Assembly (NCBI RefSeq): GCF_000269865.1
Contig: NZ_AKKV01000019.1
Coordinates: 186,001 to 250,000 of the forward strand
From: Fictibacillus macauensis ZFHKF-1
GTDB taxonomy: Bacteria > Bacillota > Bacilli > Bacillales > Fictibacillaceae
Length of the DNA: 64,000 nt
Direction of reading: 5' to 3'
In this document: positions 9,189-17,826 of the stretch, piece after piece
How positions within the stretch are numbered: the first letter of the stretch is position 1
Layout: each line of letters begins with the position of its first letter
Program-made: the position numbers and the translations under genes
The notes under the pieces: model-generated
Database searches by the model: none
What the model was told of the DNA's origin: nothing
The model's input: only the letters and a program-made list of their open reading frames with translations

Positions 9189-9319
9189 ATAAAACGCTCA
9201 GCATTTGTCTAATTTAGTACGTAGATGGGAGACATTCAGTGCATAGATTCCCTAAATCATTTATAATGTGAAACGAATTAAGAGACTGAACATCTGAAAA
9301 AAAGAAGGATTTGATACGC

Positions 9320-9880
9320 TTGATTTATGTGCAATTATTTATTTCGTTTTTTCGATCGGGCATTTTAGGTTACGGCGGGGGGCCTTCAACAATTCCGCTC
9401 GTCCAAAAAGAGGTTGTTCATACGTATAAGTGGATGACGGATGAAGAGTTTGGTGATGTGCTTGCCTTAGGAAATGCGTTACCGGGGCCTATTAATACGA
9501 AGATGGCAGGCTATATCGGCTATAGAGTCGCTGGCCTTTTCGGCATGCTTGTAGCCGTCCTGGCAGCAATTTTGCCAACGATTGTTCTAATGATTGTATT
9601 ATTAAGTTCGCTATTAAAAGTGAAAGATGAGCCATGGGTTCATGGTATTACCCTCGGGGTCTTACCAGTTGTTGCGGTGATGCTCGCTGTTTTAGCATGG
9701 CAATTTTTCCAGAGTGCAAAAAAAGGCTTGAGATTGAAAATAAGTCTCCTTCATATTGTCATTACGGTTGGATTGTTAGTAGGCTTAAAGCTACATCCAG
9801 CCATCTTAATTATCGTTCTATTAGGCTATGCCTTGTTGGCACCAGTGAAAAAGACGGAAAAAGAAGGTGAGCGCTCGTGA
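9320..9880 (+). CDS. chromate transporter, N-terminal-type half protein
   Basis: A 186-residue membrane protein of the CHR family with the signature 'GYGGGPSTIPLVQKEVV' near residues 20-36 and 'LALGNALPGPINTKMAGYIGY'. Full-length ChrA has two such domains. Bacilli often carry them as two adjacent short genes (ywrB/ywrA in B. subtilis), as here. AGAAGGAT precedes the TTG at 9320; an in-frame TTG at 9311 is too close to that site. It overlaps the next gene by one base. A TATAAT at 9262-9267 could be its -10. The natural substrate may be an oxyanion other than chromate. Confidence 0.88.
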   Translation: MIYVQLFISFFRSGILGYGGGPSTIPLVQKEVVHTYKWMTDEEFGDVLALGNALPGPINTKMAGYIGYRVAGLFGMLVAVLAAILPTIVLMIVLLSSLLKVKDEPWVHGITLGVLPVVAVMLAVLAWQFFQSAKKGLRLKISLLHIVITVGLLVGLKLHPAILIIVLLGYALLAPVKKTEKEGERS

Positions 9881-10413
9881 TGTATTGGCATCTTTTTCTC
9901 GCATTCTTTATTCCTGGCATTCTTGGCTATGGAGGTGGACCAGCGTCTATACCGCTCATTGAAAATGAAGTTGTCGATCATTATCATTGGATGACGGTGA
10001 ATCAATTTACAGAGGTATTAGCACTAGGCAATGCTTTGCCGGGTCCTATTGCTACGAAAATGGCCGGATACATTGGGTATGAGCAAGGTGGCCTTCTTGG
10101 CTCATTGCTTGCTGTAACGGCGACCGTCGCCCCTTCTTTACTTTTGATGATTGTTTTCTTACGTTTAATCTACAAATTTAAGGATTCCCCTCGTGTTAAA
10201 AAGATGACGCTTTATGTGAAGCCGACAATCGCTGTATTGCTTGGCGTGATGGCCTATGATTTTTTTGCAGAATCCCTTCATGCCTCAGGCTTATATCAAA
10301 CAGTCGGTATTGCTGTTGTTGCGTGGTTTTTAATGGAGCGCTTGCGCATCTCACCAGTGTTTGTCATTGTGGCCTCTATCGTGTACGGTGCCCTTTTTCT
10401 TGGACATGCCTAA
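9880..10413 (+). CDS. chromate transporter, second half protein
   Basis: A 177-residue paralogue of the preceding gene with the same motifs, 'GILGYGGGPASIPLIENEVVDHY' near the N terminus and 'LALGNALPGPIATKMAGYIGY', then four or five hydrophobic spans. It overlaps the upstream stop codon at the ATG (a GTG three bases earlier is also possible). The pair probably forms an antiparallel heterodimer, as shown for paired short CHR proteins. The stop codon is followed within 6 bases by the hairpin of composite repeat 1. Confidence 0.88.
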   Translation: MYWHLFLAFFIPGILGYGGGPASIPLIENEVVDHYHWMTVNQFTEVLALGNALPGPIATKMAGYIGYEQGGLLGSLLAVTATVAPSLLLMIVFLRLIYKFKDSPRVKKMTLYVKPTIAVLLGVMAYDFFAESLHASGLYQTVGIAVVAWFLMERLRISPVFVIVASIVYGALFLGHA

Positions 10414-10418
10414 CTCAT

Positions 10419-10466
10419 AAAAAATGGCTGGATCATCAGTTTTTGGTGATGATCCAGCCATTTTTT
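10419..10466. terminator. 20-bp hairpin, bidirectional terminator of the chromate genes
   Basis: A perfect stem: six A, then TGGCTGGATCATCA, pairs with TGATGATCCAGCCA and six T, around an 8-base loop. It is the hairpin module of composite repeat 1. Confidence 0.9.
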
Positions 10467-10490
10467 ATATCGATTGTTTTACATTCAAGA

Positions 10491-10771
10491 TTCGCGCGCA
10501 GGAGTATTCGGTTCGCGCGCAGGAGTCCGGTTCGCGCGCGGGAGCATTCGGTTCGCGCGCAGAGGCCCCACGTTCGCGCGCAGGAGCCCCCGATTCGCGC
10601 GCAGAGGTACCACGTTCGCGCGCAGGAGCATTCGGTTCGCGCGCAGAGGCCCCACGTTCGCGCGCAGAGGCCCCACGTTCGCGCGCAGAGGTACCCCGTT
10701 CGCGCGCAGAGGTACCCCGTTCGCGCGCAGAGGCCCCACGTTCGCGCGCAGGAGCCCCCGATTCGCGCGCA
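10491..10771 (+). repeat. 21-bp tandem array A1 (14 TTCGCGCGCA cores)
   Basis: Fourteen copies of TTCGCGCGCR are spaced exactly 21 bp apart, except one unit of 19 bp at 10512. The 11 bases between cores are of two types, GAGGYNCCMCG and GGAGNNNYCKR. The core is alternating pyrimidine-purine and includes a BssHII-type GCGCGC palindrome. Local GC is far above that of the flanking genes. Confidence 0.95.
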
Positions 10772-10902
10772 AACAAGGCAAATCACCTTTCAGAGTATGT
10801 GCAAGAGATGTAAAAGAGAGCAAATTAAGATCAAGTGCTTCAAATAGACCAAAATTTGAGCAGAAATAGGTGCAAACTCTTCAATAATTTCAAAAAGAGT
10901 GG

Positions 10903-11099
10903 CTCGCGCGCAGAGGCCCCAGTTCGCGCGCAGAGGCCCCAGTTCGCGCGCAGAAGCCCTCGATTCGCGCGCAGAGGCTCCACGTTCGCGCGCAGGAGTC
11001 CCTGATTCGCGCGCAGAGGCCCCCGATTCGCGCGCAGAGGCTCCACGTTCGCGCGCAGGAGTCCCTGATTCGCGCGCAGAGGCCCCCGATTCGCGCGCA
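10903..11099 (+). repeat. 21-bp array A2 with an exact 63-bp duplication
   Basis: Ten cores. The three-unit block 10964-11026 is repeated without change as 11027-11089, a recent expansion. The first two units are 20 bp and the rest 21 bp. Confidence 0.93.
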
Positions 11100-11466
11100 A
11101 ACAAGGCAAATCACCTTTCAGAGTATGTGCAAGAGATGTAAAAGAGAGCAAATTAAGATCAAGTGCTTCGAATAGACCGAAATTTGAGCAGAAATAGGTG
11201 CAAACTCTTCAATAATTTCAAAAAGAGTGGCTCGCGCGCAGAGGCTCCAGTTCGCGCGCAGAAGCCCCCGGTTCGCGCGCAGAGGCCCCACGTTCGCGCG
11301 CAAAGGCCCTCGCTTCGCGCGCAACAGCCTCAAATTCACGCACAAACAAGGCCAATCACCCCAAACAACGTATGCAATGGATTAAAAAAGCAAGTAAATC
11401 GAGATTCAAGCCCTCAATGCGTCACGAAACAGCGAATCAGAGGGAATAGTGTGACCTAAGTCTTTT

Positions 11467-11910
11467 TTAGTGACTTTTTGTTTGACGTTGTGTTCTCAGT
11501 AACAGAGGAACAATCGTCCCTGCAAGCACGAGTCCAAAAGCGATTGCGCCACTCATGAGGAACGTTTGTGAGCCTAGTTGAATGGCTGCATTATAATCGT
11601 TCTCAACAAGCTTACGCATCGTATCGTAGGCACCACCTCCAGGAACGAGCGGAATGATCCCAGAAACACTAAAGATAATGACGGGCATACGTTGGAGGCG
11701 CGCATACACGTGACTAATGGTTGCAACAATAAAGGAAGCAAGCGCAGTCGCTAAAACGAGATCGAATTGCGAGGCTCCTGCCATCTGCTCGTAAATAACC
11801 CATCCAATCATCCCGCAGATTCCACCGGGTATGAGTGCTTTTCGAGGTACATTAAATAAAATACCAAACCCAGCAGAAGCTAAAAAACTCGTCCAAATCG
11901 CTTCAATCAT
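11467..11910 (-). CDS. threonine/serine exporter family, small subunit (ThrE_2/YjjB-like)
   Basis: A 147-residue membrane protein with five hydrophobic segments and the family motif 'GIIPLVPGGGAYDTM' at about residues 89-103. It is the small partner of two-gene ThrE-type systems (DUF3815); the large partner lies immediately upstream. The start is the ATG at 11910, behind AAGGAGAGG; an earlier in-frame ATG at 11940 lies inside the upstream gene. Its stop codon touches the end of composite repeat 1. In Corynebacterium the fused ThrE exports threonine and serine; the substrate here is inferred. Confidence 0.82.
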   Translation of the reverse strand: MIEAIWTSFLASAGFGILFNVPRKALIPGGICGMIGWVIYEQMAGASQFDLVLATALASFIVATISHVYARLQRMPVIIFSVSGIIPLVPGGGAYDTMRKLVENDYNAAIQLGSQTFLMSGAIAFGLVLAGTIVPLLLRTQRQTKSH

Positions 11911-11926
11911 AAAAAACCTCTCCTTC

Positions 11927-12688
11927 TTACAATGTGACAATCACAAAAGCAATGCCTGTTCCGATGGCAAAGGCCGTTAACATCGCTTCTGCACCGAGTG
12001 AAAGACCAGAAACAAGGTGACCTGCCATGAGATCGCGAACGGCATTCGTAATGAGAACACCTGGTACAAGCGGCATAACAGCACCGATGATAATTTTATC
12101 AAGCTGATTACCGACACCATAATCAACGGCAAGCTTTGCAATTAATCCGATAAAAAAGGCGGCCATTAATTCTGAGAAAAAGCGAACCGATATATAGCGT
12201 TTTACACTAACAAAAATACTATAGCCTACGCCACCTGCAACCATTGACGGAATAAAATCATGATAATTGCCTTTAAACATTAAAGTAAAACAACCACTAA
12301 CAAATACGGCTGCGATAATTTGCATCCAGGCTGGGAATGCAACAGGCTCTTTTTCGATAGTATGAAGTTCTTTTAGCGCATCGACTAGTGGTAACGATTC
12401 TTGAGCCACTTTTCGTGAAAGATCGTTAACGAGCGTTACGACGTGAAGATCAGTCGCACGATTGCTAATTCGGGCAATTTTCGTATAATCTCGTAGTTCG
12501 CCTCGTTCTCGTAAAGATAAAATGATCGCCGTTGGTGTGACGAATACTTGTGCTGTTTCCGCTCCATAATTCGTCGCCAACCGCGTAATTGTATCTTCTA
12601 CTCGGTACGTTTCCGCGCCGCTTTGTAACATGAGTTTACCTGCTAATAAACTTACTTCCATAATGCCTTCTATACTATGTGTGTTCAT
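11927..12688 (-). CDS. threonine/serine exporter family, large subunit (ThrE N-terminal/YjjP-like)
   Basis: A 253-residue protein. A soluble N-terminal part ('LQSGAETYRVEDTITRLATNYG', then 'VFVTPTAIILSL') precedes five membrane spans with 'MPLVPGVLITNAVRDLMAGHLVSG'. This is the DUF1212 half of ThrE. GAGGAGA precedes the ATG. The small partner follows on the same strand, so the two halves form one transporter. Confidence 0.85.
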   Translation of the reverse strand: MNTHSIEGIMEVSLLAGKLMLQSGAETYRVEDTITRLATNYGAETAQVFVTPTAIILSLRERGELRDYTKIARISNRATDLHVVTLVNDLSRKVAQESLPLVDALKELHTIEKEPVAFPAWMQIIAAVFVSGCFTLMFKGNYHDFIPSMVAGGVGYSIFVSVKRYISVRFFSELMAAFFIGLIAKLAVDYGVGNQLDKIIIGAVMPLVPGVLITNAVRDLMAGHLVSGLSLGAEAMLTAFAIGTGIAFVIVTL

Positions 12689-12848
12689 GAAATTCTCCTC
12701 TCATGAGCTGTAACAAATGACCACAATCGTTCCTATTTTACACTTTTCCTTGGCACGCGCAAACCTTAAATAAGAAGACTGTATAATTCTTCCCTCGTTC
12801 GTTTACCCTACCGTTACATAGAATGAGCGAAGGAAGAGGGAGATTGTA

Positions 12849-14318
12849 ATGGTTCAGTCATCATCAGACATCGAAAATAATAAAGAGCGCTTACTTGAAA
12901 ATCTTCATCAGCCTAGTGATTTTGCAACGAGAGCCATTACGTTTCAAGGCAAGCGCGGTTTGCTTCTGTACTTAGAATCGGTCAGCGATACGGTGAAAAT
13001 TCAAAAAAGTATTCTGACCCCATTAAGCAGTAATGAAAAAGCAACCATTGAAGAAACGGTGACGAGCGCAAAAGTGGGTGTGTATACAAACATCAATGAG
13101 GCAGCAACGCGTCTGTTAAAAGGTGATTGTTTGCTTCTTATTGAAGGAGATTGCTCCATTTACGCGGCGAGCGCAGAATCGGAAGTTAGTCGGGCGCCAG
13201 AGGAACCGTTTAATGAAAAGGTCGTTCGTGGCTCTCATGATGGTTTTGTGGAAAATATGAATCAAAATATTGGGATGATTCGTAATCGGATTGAGGATAC
13301 AGATCTCGTTTTTAAACAATTTTCTGTTGGCAAGAAAACGAAAACAAAAGTGGTCTTAGCTTATATGGACAGTGTGGTAAATAAAGATATTTTACAAGAA
13401 GTAGAGCGCCGAATTGAAAGTATAGCAATTGATATGATTGTAAGTCCGGGATTTATGGTGGAGTTTCTAGAAAATAAATCATTTTCGCCGTTTCCGCAAT
13501 TTCTACCAACGGAGCGTCCTGACCGAGCTGCGGCTCATATTATGGATGGACGAATTGCCCTTTTATCAGAAGGCACAGCAACTTCTTTAATCTTACCGGT
13601 CACATTTATTGCTTTTTTTCAATCACCAGATGACTTTAACTCACGTATTTTATCAGGCTCGTTTTTTCGGCTGTTGCGCATGTTAAGTTTTCTAGTCGCC
13701 ACAACGTTACCAGCCATTTATATTGCCATTATCGGTTTTCACTTTGAAATTCTTCCTAACGAACTTGTTTTACCTATTAAAGCTTCACTCGAAGGTATTC
13801 CGTTTCCACCGATTGTTGAAGCCTTTATTATGGTTTTTACGATTGAATTAATTCGGGAAGCGGGTGTGCGTTTGCCAACACCTATTGGACAAACGATTGG
13901 TATTGTTGGCGGTTTAGTCATTGGTGACGCGGTTGTTAATGCTGGTTTTATTTCAAATGTGATGGTGATTGTGATTGCAATTACCGCCGTTGCTTCTTTT
14001 ACGGTCCCAACTTACGAAATGGGGGCCTCGATTCGTCTACTTACCTTTCCATTAATGATTGCCGCCTCGTTATTAGGTTTTCTAGGCATTGTAATGGGAA
14101 TGATGATTATTTTATTGCATTTATGCAAATTAGAATCGTTTGGGACACCGTATTTTTCTCCTTTTGCGCCAATTGATTTACAAGGATTAAAAGATTCTAT
14201 TATTCGTTTTCCGATATGGAAAATGAATCATCGTCCGCGCGATGTACAACCGAAAGATACTGATCAACAACAACGAACGAGAGGATGGGCAAAACGTGCG
14301 CCTAAAAAAAGACGATAG
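12849..14318 (+). CDS. spore germination protein, GerA family A subunit
   Basis: A 489-residue GerAA/GerKA-type protein. The soluble N-terminal domain runs to about residue 240 ('DCLLLIEGDCSIYAASAE', 'VLAYMDSVVNKDILQEVERRI', 'ERPDRAAAHIMDGRIALLSEGT'). Five membrane spans follow, including 'FRLLRMLSFLVATTLPAIYIAI' and 'EAGVRLPTPIGQTIGIVGGLVIGDA'. In germinant receptors the A, B and C subunits sit together in the inner spore membrane and start germination. The tail is short and basic. It overlaps the next gene by 23 bases. Which nutrient is sensed cannot be read from sequence. Confidence 0.95.
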   Translation: MVQSSSDIENNKERLLENLHQPSDFATRAITFQGKRGLLLYLESVSDTVKIQKSILTPLSSNEKATIEETVTSAKVGVYTNINEAATRLLKGDCLLLIEGDCSIYAASAESEVSRAPEEPFNEKVVRGSHDGFVENMNQNIGMIRNRIEDTDLVFKQFSVGKKTKTKVVLAYMDSVVNKDILQEVERRIESIAIDMIVSPGFMVEFLENKSFSPFPQFLPTERPDRAAAHIMDGRIALLSEGTATSLILPVTFIAFFQSPDDFNSRILSGSFFRLLRMLSFLVATTLPAIYIAIIGFHFEILPNELVLPIKASLEGIPFPPIVEAFIMVFTIELIREAGVRLPTPIGQTIGIVGGLVIGDAVVNAGFISNVMVIVIAITAVASFTVPTYEMGASIRLLTFPLMIAASLLGFLGIVMGMMIILLHLCKLESFGTPYFSPFAPIDLQGLKDSIIRFPIWKMNHRPRDVQPKDTDQQQRTRGWAKRAPKKRR

Positions 14319-15408
14319 CATTACCTCTGCCCAATTTACGTTTTTTTTGCTGCAAACCCAAATCGGGGTTGGTATTTTATCAATGCCCTACAACATCCAT
14401 CTGATTGCTAAAAGCGATAGTTGGGCATCTGTCATTGTTGCCGGCTGTGTGATTCAGCTTTATTTGTTTTTATTTTATCGCTTAACCGTTAAATATCCGA
14501 CGTTGTCGCTATTTGATCTAGTCGAAAAGCTGTTTGGGCGCTATATCGGTCGCTTTGTTATCTTTTTGTATATCGTCTTTTTTCTATTAATGGCTGCCTC
14601 CATTTTATCGATGTTTTCACAAGTCATCTGTTTGTGGATTTTACCCCTAACCCCACGTTGGCTGCTCATTATTATTATGGGTGGTATCGGCGCGTATGCG
14701 GTTCGTGGACCGATTAAAAACCTAGCACGTTTTTTCGTATTTGTTTCCGTTTTACTCATTTTTTTCATTGTTCTTGTCGTGTATGGTTTTTTTGAAGCAG
14801 ATTATTTAAATGTACTACCCATGGGGAAAGAGGGCTTTATGCCCATTGTAAAAGGGTCAGAAAAGGCGATGTATTCCATGTTAGGATTTGAAGTTTACTT
14901 AATCGTAGCACCGTTTGTAAAAGCCAAGCCTTATGAAAAATTAAAAGCCGCTACTATTTCAAACGTATCCGTCACCGCTCTTTATACATTTTTAACGTTT
15001 ATGTGCATCGTCTTTTTCGGTATAAAAGAATTCGATCTCGTGCCACAACCTATTTTATATATGATTAAATCGTTCTCTTTCGAAGTACTTGAGAGAATTG
15101 ATTTAGTATTTCTTTCATTTTGGATTGTTTCTGTAGCGACAACGTATATGGGTTATTTACTAGCCGCCGCTAGAGGCATGCTCGCTCTCGCAAAAACACC
15201 CAGAAAAGAACATACACCTTTTGTAAAACTAGCACTCATTCCAACCCTATTTATTGCTACGATTCCACACGGTGTTTATGAAGCAGCGACGATGTTAAAT
15301 GAGATTTCACGTCTTAGTCTCATTTTTGTCTTTCTCATTCCAACGCTACTCGTCATTCGCTCATTCATGGGGAAAAAGAAGGGAGATACTTCTCATGATC
15401 ATACATAA
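14296..15408 (+). CDS. spore germination protein, GerB-type permease subunit
   Basis: A 370-residue amino acid permease-like protein of the GerAB family with about ten membrane spans ('SAQFTFFLLQTQIGVGILSMPYNI' at the N terminus, 'GFEVYLIVAPFV' in the middle). It is expected to hold the germinant-binding pocket. The start is taken as the GTG at 14296, behind GAGAGGATG; the ATG at 14242 has no ribosome site. The overlap with the A subunit upstream and the C subunit downstream shows tight coupling. Confidence 0.93.
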   Translation: MRLKKDDSITSAQFTFFLLQTQIGVGILSMPYNIHLIAKSDSWASVIVAGCVIQLYLFLFYRLTVKYPTLSLFDLVEKLFGRYIGRFVIFLYIVFFLLMAASILSMFSQVICLWILPLTPRWLLIIIMGGIGAYAVRGPIKNLARFFVFVSVLLIFFIVLVVYGFFEADYLNVLPMGKEGFMPIVKGSEKAMYSMLGFEVYLIVAPFVKAKPYEKLKAATISNVSVTALYTFLTFMCIVFFGIKEFDLVPQPILYMIKSFSFEVLERIDLVFLSFWIVSVATTYMGYLLAAARGMLALAKTPRKEHTPFVKLALIPTLFIATIPHGVYEAATMLNEISRLSLIFVFLIPTLLVIRSFMGKKKGDTSHDHT

Positions 15409-16534
15409 AAAAATCCTTGTTTTGTTTCTGAGTGGATTACTACCACTCTGTATGTTAACAGGCTGTTGGGATCAACGACTCATTAAAGAATCAAGACTTA
15501 TCCTCGTAGCAGGTCTTGATGTATTACCGAATAATAAAATAGAAGATACAGTTATATATCCGGTTGTTAATAAAACATCGGGTTCCTCTGGTGAAGTTAA
15601 AAGCGTGATGGCATCTTCTTACGGCGTGACGACCCGTGATGCCCGCTTCCGTCTGGATAAAAAAGTATCGCAAAACTTTGATCCTTCCAAAAATCGCGTC
15701 TTTCTATTCGGAGAAAAGCTAGCGCGTCAAGATATGTATGCAAGTTTAGATGTGATATATCGCGATCCAAAAGGGGCAGTCAATGCGATGGTAGCGGTTG
15801 TGAAAGGGACAGCAAAGGATGCGCTTTCGATTAAGTCCGAAGATTCGCCGTTATTAAGCGTGTATTATCCTCAGTTATTAAGAAGCTCTAGTGAAATTGG
15901 ATTGTTTAAAATTACTACTGTTCAATCAATCTGTGCTTCAATGTTCGATCCAGGCATTGATTTTGTAATGCCGTATATTAAACCAAATATGAAAACGAAG
16001 GATCGCACGAATGTGATTGGAACCGCTCTCTTTCATAAAACAAAAATGACAGGAACGCTGAATGAAAAAGAATCTCTCATGTTAATGCTTTTAAACAAAG
16101 AAAAAGCACATTATTCACGCTTTACATTTAAAATAACCAATAAACAAAAAGTAAAAGAAGAGGACTACGTTACCATTACGGTCAATAAACTGAAGAGAGA
16201 TTGGTCAATTAAAATCGATAAAAATAATCATATTACGGTTCCGATTACGCTTTCGATTAATGCTGCAGTAAATGAACTGCCGAGTGATCATTTAAACAGC
16301 CATCAACGCGCCATCAAAATTGAGAAAAAAGTATCAAAAGAAATGACTCAATTAGCTAAAAAAACATTATCAAACTTGCAACAAGCAAATGCTGATATCC
16401 TTGGTGTGGGCAAACATATTCGTGCATTTCAAAATGACAAATGGATCAAATTAAACTGGGACAAAGATTACAAAAAGATTACATTTGAACCAAAAGTAAA
16501 GGTAACGATTACCCAACATGGCATAATTAACTAG
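15395..16534 (+). CDS. spore germination lipoprotein, GerC subunit
   Basis: A 379-residue lipoprotein. The signal peptide ends in the lipobox LTGC with Cys24, followed by the family's 'WDQRLIKE' and a GerC_N region ('VAGLDVLPNNK'). The C-terminal domain ends around 'WDKDYKKITFEPKVKVTI'. GGGAG stands 11 bases before the ATG at 15395. It is the third cistron of the A-B-C receptor operon and overlaps the B gene by 14 bases. Confidence 0.94.
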   Translation: MIIHKKILVLFLSGLLPLCMLTGCWDQRLIKESRLILVAGLDVLPNNKIEDTVIYPVVNKTSGSSGEVKSVMASSYGVTTRDARFRLDKKVSQNFDPSKNRVFLFGEKLARQDMYASLDVIYRDPKGAVNAMVAVVKGTAKDALSIKSEDSPLLSVYYPQLLRSSSEIGLFKITTVQSICASMFDPGIDFVMPYIKPNMKTKDRTNVIGTALFHKTKMTGTLNEKESLMLMLLNKEKAHYSRFTFKITNKQKVKEEDYVTITVNKLKRDWSIKIDKNNHITVPITLSINAAVNELPSDHLNSHQRAIKIEKKVSKEMTQLAKKTLSNLQQANADILGVGKHIRAFQNDKWIKLNWDKDYKKITFEPKVKVTITQHGIIN

Positions 16535-16564
16535 TCACACACAAACATAGGAGGATCGCAGAAG

Positions 16565-17776
16565 ATGAAATCGTTTATTAGTAAGTTTATTTGTGCACTG
16601 CTTTTAATTAGTGCATCGACATCGGTACAGGCAGAAGCGAAAGCGAATGCGAAGCCATCGTATACAATTACACCGAACACAAGTCCGATTGATAAAAGTA
16701 TGAAGAAGTATAGTACGTATAATCACTATACAAAGCACTATTATGTTTTGCGTTCTTATTTAGAAAAACTGGAGAAAACAGGTGGAGGTACGTTAACGTT
16801 AAAGGCTGGAACGTATACCATTTCTAATACAGTGTATATTCCATCTCATGTAAAAATTATTTTAGATGGTGCGACGATTAAAAAAGGTGTTAAAACAGGA
16901 ACAAGCCGTTTTCCAGCTTCGAAATCTATTTTCCAACTCATCGCTCCTTCAAAAGCTGCAAAACATGGTGTGTATGGAAAGTATGATGGAGAAAAGAACA
17001 TCGCTATTCTTGGTAAGCATAAGGCATCCATTGATTTAGGGTACGCAGATACAACGTTTGCGATTATTGCTGGGCATAACCAAAATGTAACGATTGAAAA
17101 TATTACATTCCGCAATATGCATAGTGGACATTTTATTGAAATGGATGCAACAAAAGGAGCGCTCATCAAAGGAAATCGCTTCTTAAATTCAGTAGCATCT
17201 GTAGATAAAAATAAGGAAGCGATTAACCTTGATACACCGGATCGCTCTACAAAAGGATGGAGTCAAGAATGGAGTAAATTTGACTGCACCGCAAATAAAG
17301 ATATAACGATTGAAAACAATCAATTTTATAACTTAGATCGTTCAATTGGAACACACAAGTATTCTGGTGGCAGTTATCATGATCATATTGTTGTGAAGCA
17401 TAATGATATTGAGAAAATGCGCGAAGACGCTATTCGCGTAATGAACTGGTCGCATGCTGAAATCTCCGATAATACCATTCATAATGTAGCAGGTGGAGAA
17501 AGTGGAAAGCGGGGTATTTTGGCAAGTGGAGCCATGGATCCAACGTTTAAAAATAATCGGTTTCAACAAGTTGGTCGTCCGATTCAATTTATGGTATGGA
17601 AAAATAGTGGACCAGGATCTCAGTATGAAGAAACAGGTAATGATTTATCAAGTGCTAACAAAAAAGCGTTAAAAACGAATGTTGTAAAACAACCCACTGA
17701 GAATTTTATTCGCATTAATAAATACTGGAATCAATTTGAGCATCCAGAGAAAATTTATGTACATGTGACACACTAA
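16565..17776 (+). CDS. secreted right-handed parallel beta-helix protein
   Basis: A 403-residue protein with a signal peptide (cleavage near 'VQAEA', residue 23). It then reads as a pectate-lyase-like beta-helix: 'GGGTLTLKAGTYTISNTVYIPSHVKIILDGATI', followed by rungs such as 'NVTIENITFRNMHSGHFIEMD', 'DITIENNQFYNLD' and 'HAEISDNTIHNV'. Such folds bind or cleave polysaccharides, or act as structural proteins; no catalytic triad can be assigned. It begins 30 bases after the germination operon with AGGAGG before its ATG, so it may be transcribed with it in the forespore. That link is inferred. Confidence 0.8.
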   Translation: MKSFISKFICALLLISASTSVQAEAKANAKPSYTITPNTSPIDKSMKKYSTYNHYTKHYYVLRSYLEKLEKTGGGTLTLKAGTYTISNTVYIPSHVKIILDGATIKKGVKTGTSRFPASKSIFQLIAPSKAAKHGVYGKYDGEKNIAILGKHKASIDLGYADTTFAIIAGHNQNVTIENITFRNMHSGHFIEMDATKGALIKGNRFLNSVASVDKNKEAINLDTPDRSTKGWSQEWSKFDCTANKDITIENNQFYNLDRSIGTHKYSGGSYHDHIVVKHNDIEKMREDAIRVMNWSHAEISDNTIHNVAGGESGKRGILASGAMDPTFKNNRFQQVGRPIQFMVWKNSGPGSQYEETGNDLSSANKKALKTNVVKQPTENFIRINKYWNQFEHPEKIYVHVTH

Positions 17777-17781
17777 ACAAA

Positions 17782-17808
17782 AAAGGGACTCGCTTAGGGA
17801 GTCCCTTT
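17782..17808. terminator. bidirectional terminator
   Basis: AAAGGGACTC pairs with GAGTCCCTTT. It lies between the beta-helix gene and the convergent Cys/Gly-rich gene. Confidence 0.8.
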
Positions 17809-17826
17809 CTGTTTTTGTTTCTACGA

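Larger units (their letters stand above)
10414..11466 (+). repeat. composite repeat element 1 (hairpin + 21-bp arrays + 130-bp units)
   Basis: This non-coding stretch is almost wholly repetitive. It opens with a perfect 20-bp hairpin, then array A1 (14 cores, 10491-10771), a 131-bp unit B1 (10772-10902), array A2 (10 cores, to 11099), unit B2 (11100-11231, nearly identical to B1), array A3 (six cores, decaying) and a degenerate third unit. It ends near GTGTGACCTAAGTC, two bases before the stop codon of the convergent exporter gene. All six frames stay open across the arrays only because the unit is 21 bp, so the apparent Arg-Ala/Arg-Ala-Asn proteins are not genes. Related elements lie at 26.7, 33.9 and 57.1 kb. 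Confidence 0.9.

Noticed and set aside
10491-11335. CRISPR array
   Set aside because: Units are only 21 bp, the intercore sequences fall into two recurring types and are not unique spacers, and no cas gene is near.
10424-11345. Long open frames on both strands with Arg-Ala-Asn or Ser-Arg-Ala heptad repeats
   Set aside because: A 21-bp repeat lacking stop codons stays open in every frame. There is no ribosome site, and frames shift at the 19- and 20-bp units. The same holds at 33967-34320 and 57165-57539.
12770-12848. SigG promoter and a CTTCC...GGAAG inverted repeat before the gerA-type operon
   Set aside because: Forespore expression is expected, but no hexamer pair with correct spacing was convincing, and the inverted repeat is imperfect.
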